A stretch of 64,000 bases of DNA from Abditibacterium sp. (GCA_030448265.1 JAUJNG010000011.1:121681-185680), one strand, 5' to 3'; shown: positions 46,621-60,556, counted from the first letter of the stretch. The notes: generated by a model from the sequence alone, not told the origin. Made by a program: numbers and translations.

Positions 46621-46667
46621 CTTTTCTGCCCGAACAACTGGATTGTTTCAATCCCAAGGTAACCTCA

Positions 46668-51440
<4,773 letters not shown>

Positions 51441-51458
51441 AATCACGCGCGACAAAAG

Positions 51459-51492
51459 AAAACGCCCCGATTCTCGCGAATCGGGGCGTTTT
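51459..51492. terminator. Terminator of rpoC
   Basis: AAAACGCCCCGATT pairs with AATCGGGGCGTTTT around CTCGCG. It also serves the convergent gene at 51499. Confidence 0.9.
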
Positions 51493-51498
51493 GCTTTT

Positions 51499-51795
51499 TC
51501 ACCGCATTCGTTTCAACTCTAAGCATCGCGGGCACACCTGAGCGCGCGGAAACTGCGGCAAAACTTCGGCTTTGAGCGCCGCGAGCTTCTTTTTACGGCC
51601 CTCGAAAGTGAACAAATCCGACACGAAATTGATAACGAACGCCCACCACCCAAAAAGCAGAAACTGCCACAAATCGGCGCCGACGCCTGGGCTTTCGCTG
51701 CTCTTATGGATTTCGTAGTCCGCGAGCGGCAGCATCGGCGTCGCGCATTGAGCGCAGGTGATCCACACGTCGTCGCGGGGCGAAAATTGGGACAT
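51499..51795 (-). CDS. Small zinc-ribbon-like membrane protein
   Basis: 98 residues with two CxxC pairs (ITCAQCATPMLPLADYEIHK near the start and QVCPRCLELKRM at the end), a hydrophobic segment (LWQFLLFGWWAFVINFVSDL) between them and a basic FEGRKKKLAALKAEV helix. The two pairs may come together to bind zinc. No family recognised. Confidence 0.6.
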   Translation of the reverse strand: MSQFSPRDDVWITCAQCATPMLPLADYEIHKSSESPGVGADLWQFLLFGWWAFVINFVSDLFTFEGRKKKLAALKAEVLPQFPRAQVCPRCLELKRMR

Positions 51796-51825
51796 GGTGC
51801 CTCGTTTAACAAAAACGAGAGTGAA

Positions 51826-52275
51826 TCAGCAGCAGCCGACCGGCCCGCAGCCGTCCGCCGAAGGCACCAGGCACAGTTCTTTGGCGAGGCAGTCGGTGTG
51901 TTTGGTGGTGAGCTGCAAAACCACGCTGTGTTCCGTCACCAATGCATTTGCGATGGGATATTGGGAAATCACGTCGTCTTCATATTCGATTTCGACTTCC
52001 AGGAATTCGTGCGGCAGAATCGAGGCGGAAATGTCGAGAATATCGGCCATTTTTCCGGCTTCGATGCGATGGTCGATGTCGGGGCCAATCCAGGCTTGAA
52101 GCTGGCAGGTTTGGGTCGTGTGGGTTTTGCCGCCGCAGTCGATGAATTTCTTTTCCACGAAGCCGACTTCGGTGATGTGGAACGAGTGCGGCACGTCTTT
52201 GCGATTGGGCAGTTGCAGCAAAAACTGCTTGTCGCGGTTGGTTTGGAGCAGGGTTTTGAGTTGAGAGAGTTTCAT
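51826..52275 (-). CDS. DUF6428-family protein
   Basis: 149 residues from MKLSQLKTLLQTNRDKQFLL, then PHSFHITEVGFVEKKFIDCG, HTTQTCQLQAWI and LPHEFLEVEIEYEDDVISQY; ends in a cysteine-rich tail (ADGCGPVGCC). This matches DUF6428, which I recall as occurring in arsenic-resistance clusters. It overlaps the aquaporin gene by 4 bp (ATGA), so it is translationally coupled to it. The terminal cysteines could bind a metalloid (inference). Confidence 0.75.
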   Translation of the reverse strand: MKLSQLKTLLQTNRDKQFLLQLPNRKDVPHSFHITEVGFVEKKFIDCGGKTHTTQTCQLQAWIGPDIDHRIEAGKMADILDISASILPHEFLEVEIEYEDDVISQYPIANALVTEHSVVLQLTTKHTDCLAKELCLVPSADGCGPVGCC

Positions 52276-52928
52276 GATTGAGTTTCCGGCGCGCGCACGA
52301 TTCCAAACGCCGCCACGCCAAGCAGTGCGCCCAGTGTGGGCGCGAGAAGATAAATCCACAAATGTTGAAGTTGGCCCGACACAATCGCGGGGCCGAGCGA
52401 GCGCGCTGGATTCATTGAGGCACCGCTAATCGGGCCGGCGAAAAGCGCTTCGAGGCCGATCACCGCGCCCACCACCAGGCCCGCCGTGATGCCTTTTTCC
52501 TTCGCACCCTGGGAGACGCTCAGAATCACGAACATCAAAATCAAGGTCAAAATGACCTCGAAGACGAACGATTGAAGCGCGGCAGAGGAAGGATGGGTGG
52601 CGCCCAAAGCTTTATCGAGCGGAAAGAGCATCCGCAAAACCAGGGAGGCGAACAGGGCGCCGCCGCACTGCGCCGCAATGTAGGGCAAGACATCGCGCGC
52701 CGGAAAACGCCGCGCGGCGCAGAAAGCGAGGGTGACGGCGGGGTTGAGATGCGCGCCGGATACCTCGCCGAGCGCGTAAATCATCGCCATCACGACCAGG
52801 CCGAACGTGAGCGCGATGCCGATGTGAGTTACCGCGCCGTTCGAGGCGTTATTGGAGATGATAGCGCCGGTTCCGGCGAACACAAGACAAAACGTGCCGA
52901 AACCTTCGCTGAAGAGTTTGCGAAACAT
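52272..52928 (-). CDS. aqpS: MIP-family aquaglyceroporin (AqpS-like)
   Basis: 218 residues, six membrane segments, with both NPA motifs: GAHLNPAVTLAF (Asn62) and SGASMNPARSLGP (Asn173). Solute could be water, glycerol or arsenite. Placed between arsR and a DUF6428 gene, with the arsR stop 6 bp upstream, it resembles the arsR-aqpS arrangement in rhizobia, where the channel lets arsenite leave the cell. No arsenate reductase or ACR3 pump is in the operon. Confidence 0.85.
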   Translation of the reverse strand: MFRKLFSEGFGTFCLVFAGTGAIISNNASNGAVTHIGIALTFGLVVMAMIYALGEVSGAHLNPAVTLAFCAARRFPARDVLPYIAAQCGGALFASLVLRMLFPLDKALGATHPSSAALQSFVFEVILTLILMFVILSVSQGAKEKGITAGLVVGAVIGLEALFAGPISGASMNPARSLGPAIVSGQLQHLWIYLLAPTLGALLGVAAFGIVRAPETQS

Positions 52929-52934
52929 GATTTT

Positions 52935-53306
52935 TCAGCCGCGCGGCCCAAAACCCACGACACACGCTCCCTCGCAGCGCAACGCGAGCCGTTTTTCCAA
53001 TCGCGCCGCGTCGTTTTGCAATACGGCGTCGTTTTGCAGCGCTTCGCGGTGGAAATCGAAAAGCGCATCGAGGAGCGCGCGTTGCGCGCTTTCGAGCCGG
53101 TAATACATCCATTTCCCGTCCTTGCGCGCGCCGACCAGACCGCTTTGCCGCAGCGTTTGCAGATGCGTCGAAAGCGTGGATTGGCTTAGTTCAAGCGCGT
53201 CGGTCAGTTCGCACACGCAAAGTTCGTCGCCGCCGCGCAAAAGCGAGAGCAGGCGCAGGCGCGTCGCATCGCCGAGGGCTTTGGCCAAAAGCAGTAAATC
53301 GTTCAT
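52935..53306 (-). CDS. arsR: ArsR-family metalloregulator
   Basis: 123 residues. Winged-helix core with LAKALGDATRLRLLSLLRG, the ELCVCELTDAL metal-binding helix (Cys30 and Cys32), LSQSTLSTHLQTLRQSGLV and KDGKWMYYRL. The C-terminus has two more cysteines (RCEGACVVGFGPRG). Such repressors release DNA when they bind arsenite or antimonite. First gene of the arsR-aquaporin-DUF6428 operon. Confidence 0.9.
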   Translation of the reverse strand: MNDLLLLAKALGDATRLRLLSLLRGGDELCVCELTDALELSQSTLSTHLQTLRQSGLVGARKDGKWMYYRLESAQRALLDALFDFHREALQNDAVLQNDAARLEKRLALRCEGACVVGFGPRG

Positions 53307-53413
53307 CGCATCGTCGTATCGAGTTACGTCGATATGTTAAGTAACGGAAACGAAAAAGTCAAGCCCTATGGAATCGCTCGCGTGTCACATTATTTAAACT
53401 GGCGGATCACGTC

Positions 53414-55348
53414 ATGTCCCGCGTTTCCCGCCGTTTTCTGCCTTTTCTTCTGGTGCTGGTTTGCTGGCTGCTGGTTTTGGTCGTGCCCGCAACGCGGCGG
53501 GGACTTGCGGATGCGTGGAGCAACCGTCTGGGAACGGTGCAAGATTGGAGCGATGAGGCCGTCTTCGCCCCGACTCTCGATGCCAAAACCCTGCTCAAAC
53601 GGTTTCCCCATGACAAGCGAGTGCAAATTTACGCCGCTCAGAACGACAAGAGCGCGCTGAATCAACTTTTAGAGCGCTACCCACAGGATGTGCTGGTTTT
53701 GACGCTCGCTGTGCGCCAGCGAATTTCCGAGCTGAAGGACGACCGCAACGAGGGGCCGCTCACCAATCCCAATGGCCCGCTCTCGCCGCCCAAAGCGGAG
53801 CCAAATTCGCATTCACCGCGCGCCGAGTGGAACCAATTTATTGCTCTGGCGCGGCGCGGGCAAAAATTGGAGCCGAACAACACGTATTTCGACTGGATGC
53901 TGCTTTACGGTCTCTACGCCACGCGGCAGGACGACGCGGCGCGCGCAGTTTTAGCGAAAGCGGCGCGCAAAACCGTTTATGACGATCACATCCGCGACGC
54001 AATTTTGAATCGTCTGGTGGTAATGCGTCTCGCCTACGGTTCACCTCTTTCGCCACGCGATCAGGCAACGGTGTGGAACGCGATTGGGTTTTCCGAATAC
54101 GCCAAAATGCGCCAGACCTCGCGTTGGATAATGGAAGGCGTCATCGCCGACCGCCGACAGGGACAGCACGACCGCGCTTTAAATGCCGCCTTCGATTTGG
54201 TGCGCCTGAGCCGCGTGATGCGGCGCGAGAGTTATTCGATTATTGGTTCGCTCGTGGGGCGGGCGTGCGAATCGATTGCACTCGGAAACGTTATGGTGCC
54301 TGCGAAAACGCCTGGCGGAGCGCGAAGAGCGCGTTGGAATGCGCCGCTCGCGGCCTTTCGAAGTAACCCGACGATGTTGTATTCCTATGCCAAAAGCCAC
54401 AAACGCAGCGACATTACGCGCTTTCTGGATGCCGAATGGGTCGAACTGGGAAAGTGGCAGAAAGCGCAATGGATCCCGACTCCCAGTGAATCGACAGGCA
54501 GTTCTGTGGCGCGGGCTGTGATTCTCATCGCCGCCGAGCGTTTCGCGGCTCTGGCCGTGAAAGTTTTGCCCTCGATTTTGATTCTGGGAGTTATCTTCAC
54601 GCTTCTGACGCGCCGTTTTCGCGACGATTCGGGCGCGCCGAGTGAACTTTGGCGCGGTGCGTGGCTGGGAATCCTGCTTTTAGCGGGAGCGATGGGATGC
54701 GACGCCATTGTTGCGCTGCGGTCGGACGATCCAGCAGCCTGGCTTGCGGAGCCGTGGTGGGGTTACTGGGGCGGCGAGGGCTTGCTTTGGGCGGCGCCGT
54801 CGTGGGTGTATTTTGGTCTGGCGGGCGCTATGACCTGCTTCGCCTGGAGCCGCGCGGTCGGGTGGCAGAAGCGGCAGGCGGGTGGGGAAGTTTCGCTGCG
54901 AACTCGTTTCAAAACCGCGTTCGAGTCGCCCGAAGACGGCCTCGCCGCGTTTGATTTCGGGTGGATTTTGAAACTCGCGGCGCGCTTGACCGGTTGGATT
55001 TTGGTTGGCGGCGGCATTTTGCTGGTGTGCGCCAATTTGGAGCAAATTCGAGAAGAGTTCGGATTAGAACCCGCCACCGTCAGCCTTTTTTTGATGGCGG
55101 GCGCGTTTTTCGTGTTTCTTTTTCTGCTTCAGATGGCGTGGCGCACCCGCCCGCGCCGCCGCCAGACCGTGCGCCTGAGTTCTCGACTCGCCGCGCAGTC
55201 GCTGGCCGGTTTTTTCGTGGCGGCGAGCGTGCTTTACGCCCTTGTCGCGTTCACAACTTTGCCGCTCGCACGGCAGCACGACCGCAACTTCCAAAGCGCG
55301 ATGCAGCGCGGCGAACTGGCGATGATGCGCGCCAAATTGGGCTTGTAA
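53414..55348 (+). CDS. Large multi-pass membrane protein (tandem paralog 1)
   Basis: 644 residues. N-terminal membrane anchor (RRFLPFLLVLVCWLLVLVVP), a helical extracytoplasmic region of about 300 residues with LEPNNTYFDWMLLYGLYATR and QDDAARAVLAKAARK (TPR-like), and about six C-terminal membrane segments (VLPSILILGVIFTLLTRRF, LGILLLAGAMGCDAIVAL, AGAFFVFLFLLQMAWRTRPR and others). It is homologous throughout to the next gene (55558-57498). Both are preceded by a shared leader TTATTTAAACTGGCG. No known function. Confidence 0.75.
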   Translation: MSRVSRRFLPFLLVLVCWLLVLVVPATRRGLADAWSNRLGTVQDWSDEAVFAPTLDAKTLLKRFPHDKRVQIYAAQNDKSALNQLLERYPQDVLVLTLAVRQRISELKDDRNEGPLTNPNGPLSPPKAEPNSHSPRAEWNQFIALARRGQKLEPNNTYFDWMLLYGLYATRQDDAARAVLAKAARKTVYDDHIRDAILNRLVVMRLAYGSPLSPRDQATVWNAIGFSEYAKMRQTSRWIMEGVIADRRQGQHDRALNAAFDLVRLSRVMRRESYSIIGSLVGRACESIALGNVMVPAKTPGGARRARWNAPLAAFRSNPTMLYSYAKSHKRSDITRFLDAEWVELGKWQKAQWIPTPSESTGSSVARAVILIAAERFAALAVKVLPSILILGVIFTLLTRRFRDDSGAPSELWRGAWLGILLLAGAMGCDAIVALRSDDPAAWLAEPWWGYWGGEGLLWAAPSWVYFGLAGAMTCFAWSRAVGWQKRQAGGEVSLRTRFKTAFESPEDGLAAFDFGWILKLAARLTGWILVGGGILLVCANLEQIREEFGLEPATVSLFLMAGAFFVFLFLLQMAWRTRPRRRQTVRLSSRLAAQSLAGFFVAASVLYALVAFTTLPLARQHDRNFQSAMQRGELAMMRAKLGL

Positions 55349-55360
55349 CCGTCGTCAAGA

Positions 55361-55483
55361 GAATTTTTTCACCGCAAAGACGCAGAGGCGCAGAGAAGAG
55401 AATGAGACACGAAAATCCGCAGGCGGTTGGGAAAAGTCCCCCTCTTTTTCTCTGCGTCTCTGCGTCTTTGCGGTGAAAAATTC
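55361..55483. repeat. Long inverted repeat, CGCAAAGACGCAGAGGCGC type
   Basis: Left arm from 55361 contains TTTTTTCACCGCAAAGACGC and right arm to 55483 contains GCGTCTTTGCGGTGAAAAA, nearly perfectly complementary over about 36 bp, with a 50-nt spacer. Related in style to the CACAGAG repeats at 3298 and 58638. It separates the two tandem paralogs. Confidence 0.85.
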
Positions 55484-55557
55484 TGTTGCCAGCTCCGTCG
55501 AAATAACAACGCCGTAAGCCAGTTTTAACCTCGGTTATTTAAACTGGCGCCTCGCTG

Positions 55558-57498
55558 ATGCCCGCCATTCCCCGCCGTTTTCGCCCCCTGATTTTCGCGG
55601 TCGCGTGTTGGCTGCTGATTTTTCTCGTGCCCGCCACGCGGCGGGGAGTCGCTGAGGCGTGGCACAACCGTTTTAGCGCGGAGCAGGACGAATCGAGAAT
55701 TTCTCCTGACTGGCGTTTCGTTGAGCCTCAACTCGACCTGGCAGCCCTCGCCAAACGCTTTCCTGACGACAAACGGGTGGAAATTCATGCCGCGCGGCAC
55801 AGCAAGGCCGCGTTGGGTCGTCTCATGGAGCGCTATCCGCAGGACGCCTTCATTGTGACGCTCGCTCTGCGCGAGCAGATGAATAACTTGAACTCTGGCC
55901 GCAACGAAGGGCCGCTCACCAATCCCAATTATCCCGCCGCGCCGCCCAAACCGAATCGTGTTCCGACTTCCTCATGGGCCGAGTGGAACCGTCTCATCGC
56001 CCTGGCGCGGCGCGGGCAGAAACTGGAGCCGAACAACACTTATTTCGACTGGCTGCTGCTTTACGGCCTCTACTCGACGCGCCAGGACGACGCGGCGCGC
56101 GCGGTTCTGGCGCAAGCGGCTCGCAAAACCGGCTACGACGACCATGTGCGCGACGCCACTTTGAATCATCTGAGCGTTTTGCATCTCGCCTACAGCGCGC
56201 CGCTTTCGCCGCGCGACCAGTTTTCGACCTACGAAATTTTGCTTTACGAATACGGCTCCATGACCCAGGTCGCGCGCTGGGCGATGGAAGGCGCGATCAT
56301 CGACCGCCAGAGTGGGCGCCACGACCGCGCTTTGAATGCCGCCTTCGATGTGCTGCGCCTGGGCCGCGTGATGCGCCGCGAGAGTTACTTCGTTCTCGGC
56401 GCCTATATAGGGCGCGCGTGCCAGAGGATTGCCTTGCAAAGCGTCACGATGCCGAAGGTTAAGCGACCTCTTCCAGTCCGTCTGGGAACGCCGCTCGCTG
56501 CGTTTCAAAACGACCCGACGATGCTTTATTCCTTTGCCACAAGTCGCGGGCGCGGTGATATCACGCAATTTCTGGATGCAGAATGGGTTGAATTGGGAAA
56601 GTGGCAAAAATTGAAATCGTCGATTCTCGAAGAGTGGACGGCCAACTCGCCGGCACTAATCGTGACCATCGTCGCGGCGGAGCGTTTTGCCGCGCTCGTT
56701 GTGAAGATGATGCCTTCGCTTGTGATCCTGGGCGCGATTTTCGGGCTTTTGGCGCACCGTTTCCGCGACGATTCGGGCGTGCCGAGCGCATTCTGGCGCG
56801 GCGCCGTTCTCGGAACTCTGCTTTTAATTTTGGCGGTGGGGTGTGAGGCGCTCATCGTGCTGAGGTCGCGTCCCGCGACGCCCCCGCCCAACGCACCGCT
56901 CTGGCTGTGGTTTTCGGCGAACCGCGACGGCTTGCTTTCGATGGCGCCGTCGTGGGTGAGTTGCGGCGTGGCGCTCGTTCTGGTCTGCCTGGCCTGGAAG
57001 GGAGCCGTCGCGTGGCAAAAATGGCAGGCGGGACGAGAAGTTTCGCTGCGAACCCGCCTCAAAACCGCGTTTGAATCGCCCGAAGACGGCCTCGTGGGAT
57101 TGGATTTCGGCTGGATTTTGGAACTGGCGGCGCGTTTGACGGGCTGGATTCTGCTGGTGGGCACGATTCTGCTGGTCTGCTTCAATTTCGACGGCATCCG
57201 GCGCGAGTTGGGCATGGATTCTTCGTCGTTCAGCACGTTTTCAATGACGTGCGCTTTTTTGATTTTCGTTTTTCTGTTGCAGGCGGAGTGGCGCACCCGC
57301 CCGCGCCGCCGCCAGACTTTGCGGCTGGGTGCCCGACTCGCCGCCGAAAATCTGGCCGGTTTTTTCGTGGCGGCGAGCGTGCTTTATACCCTGGTCGCGT
57401 TCGCCCTCTGGCCGCTTGCCGCGCGCCACGAGCGCAACTTCGAAAACTCGGTGCAGCGCGGCTCACTGGCGATAGCGCGCGCCAAACTGGGTCTGTAG
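55558..57498 (+). CDS. Large multi-pass membrane protein (tandem paralog 2)
   Basis: 646 residues with the same layout as the preceding gene: anchor (PLIFAVACWLLIFLVPATRR), LEPNNTYFDWLLLYGLYSTR, a helical soluble part and several C-terminal membrane helices ending in FFVAASVLYTLVAFALWPLA. Identity to paralog 1 is high over the central and C-terminal parts, so a tandem duplication. Both have the same TTATTTAAACTGGCG leader before the ATG. The family is not recognised. Confidence 0.75.
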   Translation: MPAIPRRFRPLIFAVACWLLIFLVPATRRGVAEAWHNRFSAEQDESRISPDWRFVEPQLDLAALAKRFPDDKRVEIHAARHSKAALGRLMERYPQDAFIVTLALREQMNNLNSGRNEGPLTNPNYPAAPPKPNRVPTSSWAEWNRLIALARRGQKLEPNNTYFDWLLLYGLYSTRQDDAARAVLAQAARKTGYDDHVRDATLNHLSVLHLAYSAPLSPRDQFSTYEILLYEYGSMTQVARWAMEGAIIDRQSGRHDRALNAAFDVLRLGRVMRRESYFVLGAYIGRACQRIALQSVTMPKVKRPLPVRLGTPLAAFQNDPTMLYSFATSRGRGDITQFLDAEWVELGKWQKLKSSILEEWTANSPALIVTIVAAERFAALVVKMMPSLVILGAIFGLLAHRFRDDSGVPSAFWRGAVLGTLLLILAVGCEALIVLRSRPATPPPNAPLWLWFSANRDGLLSMAPSWVSCGVALVLVCLAWKGAVAWQKWQAGREVSLRTRLKTAFESPEDGLVGLDFGWILELAARLTGWILLVGTILLVCFNFDGIRRELGMDSSSFSTFSMTCAFLIFVFLLQAEWRTRPRRRQTLRLGARLAAENLAGFFVAASVLYTLVAFALWPLAARHERNFENSVQRGSLAIARAKLGL

Positions 57499-57574
57499 AG
57501 CCGGAATTTCGCGTTGACGGCCTCGACCGGCTCCGTCACACTGCCCGCAGTTCCTTTGGAGAACTCATCATATC

Positions 57575-58633
57575 ATGGCTTTAAACACCCCCGACATTCT
57601 CGGCATCGGCATCATCGGCGGCGGCGGCATCGCGCAGGCGGTTCACATTCCTGGCTATCAAAAGCTCAAAAACGCCAAAGTCCTCGCGGTTTCCGACCCT
57701 TTTGAAAGCGCGCGCACCGCCTGCGAAGAAAAATTCGGCATCGAAAAAACCTACGCCGATTTCGAGGAAATGCTCGCCAACCCCGATATTCACGCCGTTT
57801 CGGTCACCACGCCCAATTTTTTGCACGCCGAAGCGTCCATCAAGGCGCTCGAAGCCGGCAAACACGTTTTGTGCGAAAAACCGCTCGCCATGAACGCGGT
57901 TGAAGGCCAGCAGATGGTCGATGCCGCCCAGCGCACCGGAAACAAGCTGATGTGCGGCTACCATTACCGCTTCAATCCCGAAGTGCAGATGCTCAAAAAA
58001 TTCGCCGAAGCGGGCGAGTTCGGCGAGATGTATTTCGCGCGCACCATCGCGATGCGGCGGCGCGGCATTCCTGGCTGGGGCATGTTCATCTCGAAGGAGA
58101 AAAACGGCGGCGGCCCGCTCATCGACATCGGCGTGCATATGCTCGATGCCACCATGCACGTCATGGGCTTTCCCAAACCGACCAAAGTTTTCGGCAAAAC
58201 CTATCAAAAGTTCGGCAAACGTAAGGATGTCACGGGCTTGATGGGCCAGTGGGACACCGAAAATTTCACCGTCGAAGATTTCGCGGCGGCGCAGATTCTG
58301 TTTGAAAACGGCGCCTCGCTGCATCTCGAATCGAGTTTCGTGGCCGAGCAGGCCGAGCGCGACAAAATGAGCTTCCAGATTTTCGGCGACAAAGGCGGCG
58401 CGAGCTACAACCCGTTGCAAATGTATCGCGAGCATCTGGGCACGCAGCTCGACATCACGCCGATGGGCCTGCCGCAAAACGTGCAGGCGCATCACAAGGA
58501 AATTGAATCGTTCGTCAACTCGGTTTTGAACGACACGCCGGTGATGACGCCAGGAACCGAGGCGCTCGAAATTTCCAAAATCATCGACGCGATTTATCAG
58601 TCGAGCGAAACGGGCAGCGAAGTCACACTTTGA
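57575..58633 (+). CDS. Gfo/Idh/MocA-family NAD(P)-dependent oxidoreductase
   Basis: 352 residues. Rossmann N-terminus (LGIGIIGGGGIAQAVHIPGY), ADFEEMLANPDIHAVSVTTP, the family motif HVLCEKPLAMN (catalytic Lys), and a C-terminal alpha/beta domain with GGGPLIDIGVHMLDATMHVM, containing the His and Asp used in many members. It oxidises or reduces a sugar or sugar derivative; substrate unknown. ATG preceded by GGAG. The 3' side carries a CACAGAG inverted repeat. Confidence 0.9.
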   Translation: MALNTPDILGIGIIGGGGIAQAVHIPGYQKLKNAKVLAVSDPFESARTACEEKFGIEKTYADFEEMLANPDIHAVSVTTPNFLHAEASIKALEAGKHVLCEKPLAMNAVEGQQMVDAAQRTGNKLMCGYHYRFNPEVQMLKKFAEAGEFGEMYFARTIAMRRRGIPGWGMFISKEKNGGGPLIDIGVHMLDATMHVMGFPKPTKVFGKTYQKFGKRKDVTGLMGQWDTENFTVEDFAAAQILFENGASLHLESSFVAEQAERDKMSFQIFGDKGGASYNPLQMYREHLGTQLDITPMGLPQNVQAHHKEIESFVNSVLNDTPVMTPGTEALEISKIIDAIYQSSETGSEVTL

Positions 58634-58637
58634 AAAT

Positions 58638-58727
58638 TAGCCACAGAGAACACAGAGGACACACAGAGAGGCACAGAGATTCTTTTAAATTTCTCTGTGC
58701 CTCTCTGTGTGTCCTCTGTGGCTATTT
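58638..58727. repeat. CACAGAG-type inverted repeat (second copy)
   Basis: Arms TTAGCCACAGAG... and ...CCTCTGTGGCTATTT pair, with CACACAGAGAGGCACAGAGA in the left arm matching the right arm. Same family as 3298-3378. It lies between the oxidoreductase and the convergent glycerate kinase gene and may act as a terminator for both. Confidence 0.85.
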
Positions 58728-59846
58728 CTTGACCAGTCGCAAAGCGCGTTCGACCGCGTTTTCCAGCAGTGGCGCCGCGTTGTCGAGACACCATCCCAAA
58801 TCGCGCGGCCCATCAACAATCGAAAACGCCGACAGCAAACCCAGTTCGTCCAGTTGCGCGCCGCTCAAATCGACTTTGCCGCCCAAACCCACCACCGGCA
58901 CATTCTGCGACTTCGCGGCGGCGCACACGCCGGCGATGGTTTTTCCGTTGAGCGTCTGCGCGTCGAGCGCGCCTTCGCCGGTGAGAACGAGATCGGCGCC
59001 GCGCAGCTTTTCCTCGAAATGGGCCGCTTCGAGCACGACTTCGATGCCGCTTCGCACCTCCGCGTTGCAAAACGCCATCAGGCCGAAACCCATTCCGCCC
59101 GCCGCGCCCGCGCCGCTTTCAGGGGAGAAATCGCGGCCCGCTTCCTCGCGCGCGACGGCGGCGAAATTCCCCAGCGCCGCGTCCAAAATCTCGACATCTT
59201 CGCGCCTCGCGCCTTTTTGCGGCCCGTAATCGCGCGCGGCGCCGTTTGGCCCGCAAAGTGGGTTGGAAACGTCGCTCAAAACCGTGAACTTCGCTTTGGT
59301 GATGCGCGCATCGAAAAAACGCAGGTCGATGCTCTTCAATTTGAGCAGCGAAGCGCCGCCAGGCGGCAGAACCACGTCGCTTTCGTCTCGAAACATCGCG
59401 CCCAGCGCCGCAAGCGCGCCCGCGCCGCCGTCGGTCGTGGCGCTGCCGCCGATGCCAACCAGAATCTCGCGGCATCCGGCATCCAGCGCGGCCTTCATCA
59501 GTTGACCGGTTCCATAACTTGAAGCGCGCCCCGCGTCGCGCGCTTCGCTGGCGATCAAAGTCAATCCTGAAGCCTGCGCCATTTCAATCACGCCTTTGCC
59601 ATCGGGCAGGATGCCCCAGCGCGCTTCGATGCTCTCGCCGCGCGGATTCTGCACGCGCGCGGTCTTAAAAAATCCGCCAGCGCCATCAACAAGGGCTTCG
59701 AGGGTGCCTTCGCCGCCATCGGCGAGCGGAACCGCGATGATTTCGGCATCGGGAAAGACGCACCGCGCGCCGTTTTGCATCGCGGCGCACGCCTGGGGCG
59801 AAGACAGGCTGCCTTTGAAACTGTCGGGGGCCAAAACGATTTTCAC
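58722..59846 (-). CDS. garK: Glycerate 2-kinase (GarK/GlxK type)
   Basis: 374 residues, type I glycerate kinase. Landmarks: MKIVLAPDSFKGSLSSPQAC, VPLADGGEGTLEALV, SGLTLIASEARDAGRASSYG, REILVGIGGSATTDGGAGAL, DVSNPLCGPNGAARDYGPQK, ADLVLTGEGALDAQTLNGKT and VPVVGLGGKVDLSG. It phosphorylates D-glycerate to 2-phosphoglycerate, joining glyoxylate or sugar-acid breakdown with glycolysis. Length is normal. Convergent with the oxidoreductase gene; 208 bp separate its start from glnB. Confidence 0.93.
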   Translation of the reverse strand: MKIVLAPDSFKGSLSSPQACAAMQNGARCVFPDAEIIAVPLADGGEGTLEALVDGAGGFFKTARVQNPRGESIEARWGILPDGKGVIEMAQASGLTLIASEARDAGRASSYGTGQLMKAALDAGCREILVGIGGSATTDGGAGALAALGAMFRDESDVVLPPGGASLLKLKSIDLRFFDARITKAKFTVLSDVSNPLCGPNGAARDYGPQKGARREDVEILDAALGNFAAVAREEAGRDFSPESGAGAAGGMGFGLMAFCNAEVRSGIEVVLEAAHFEEKLRGADLVLTGEGALDAQTLNGKTIAGVCAAAKSQNVPVVGLGGKVDLSGAQLDELGLLSAFSIVDGPRDLGWCLDNAAPLLENAVERALRLVKK

Positions 59847-60054
59847 TCTTCGATTTTAAGGCGAATCGGCTTGGCAGAGGCGCAATTTTCCCATTTGTAA
59901 AGCGTTTGCCGCCGCTTTTTTACTCCCGTGAAATAAAATCGAAACATCTGAGGCTTACAATGCTTGAGGCAGCTCGCGCTTTGAGCGAGAGGCGCCATGC
60001 GCCACTACACTGTGCAGCGATTATTTTAACCCGCTCAGGAGCCAATATCCCCTT

Positions 60055-60393
60055 ATGAAACTCGTCGAAGCCGTTGTTCGCCCTCACAAACTGCAAGATG
60101 TCAAAAGCGCCCTCGCCGATATCGGCGTGGTGGGCATGACCGTCACCGATGTGCGCGGCTGTGGCCGTCAAAAAGGCCACGTCGAACGCTATCGCGGGTC
60201 GGAATACACCGTCGATTTGCTTTCCAAAGTCAAAATCGAAGTCGCGGTCAAAGATTCGCAGGTCGATGAAGTCGTCGAATGCATCGCCACCGCCGCGCGC
60301 ACCGGCGAAATCGGCGACGGCAAAATCTTCATTCGTCCCATCGAGCAGGTGGTGCGCGTTCGCACCGGCGACCGCGACGAAGACGCGCTTTAA
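60055..60393 (+). CDS. glnB: Nitrogen regulatory protein P-II
   Basis: 112 residues, canonical PII. T-loop with GRQKGHVERYRGSEYTVDLL including the uridylylation tyrosine Tyr51, and the C-terminal GEIGDGKIFIRPIEQVVRVR. It senses 2-oxoglutarate, ATP and ADP and adjusts nitrogen assimilation, here in all likelihood partly through glutamine synthetase encoded next. SD-like AGGAG lies upstream. Confidence 0.95.
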   Translation: MKLVEAVVRPHKLQDVKSALADIGVVGMTVTDVRGCGRQKGHVERYRGSEYTVDLLSKVKIEVAVKDSQVDEVVECIATAARTGEIGDGKIFIRPIEQVVRVRTGDRDEDAL

Positions 60394-60461
60394 CGGTTAG
60401 AATCTCTGCGGAACGCCCACATCTTCATCGGGTGTTCCGTTTTGTTTGCCTCGCAAGGGTT

Positions 60462-60521
60462 CGTAGGGGCGTAGCGTGCTACGCCCTTGCGTTTCGAGGG
60501 CGTAGCACGCTACGCCCTACG
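60462..60521. repeat. Inverted pair of GGGCGTAGCACGCTACGCCC repeats
   Basis: Two reverse-oriented copies (60462-60487 and 60496-60521) with an 8-nt spacer between glnB and glnA. The word GGGCGTAGCACGCTACGCCC also occurs at 14712. In this position the hairpin could reduce readthrough from glnB into glnA. Confidence 0.85.
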
Positions 60522-60556
60522 TTGAACAATCCATTTTAAAGGAACAATTTCACTTC

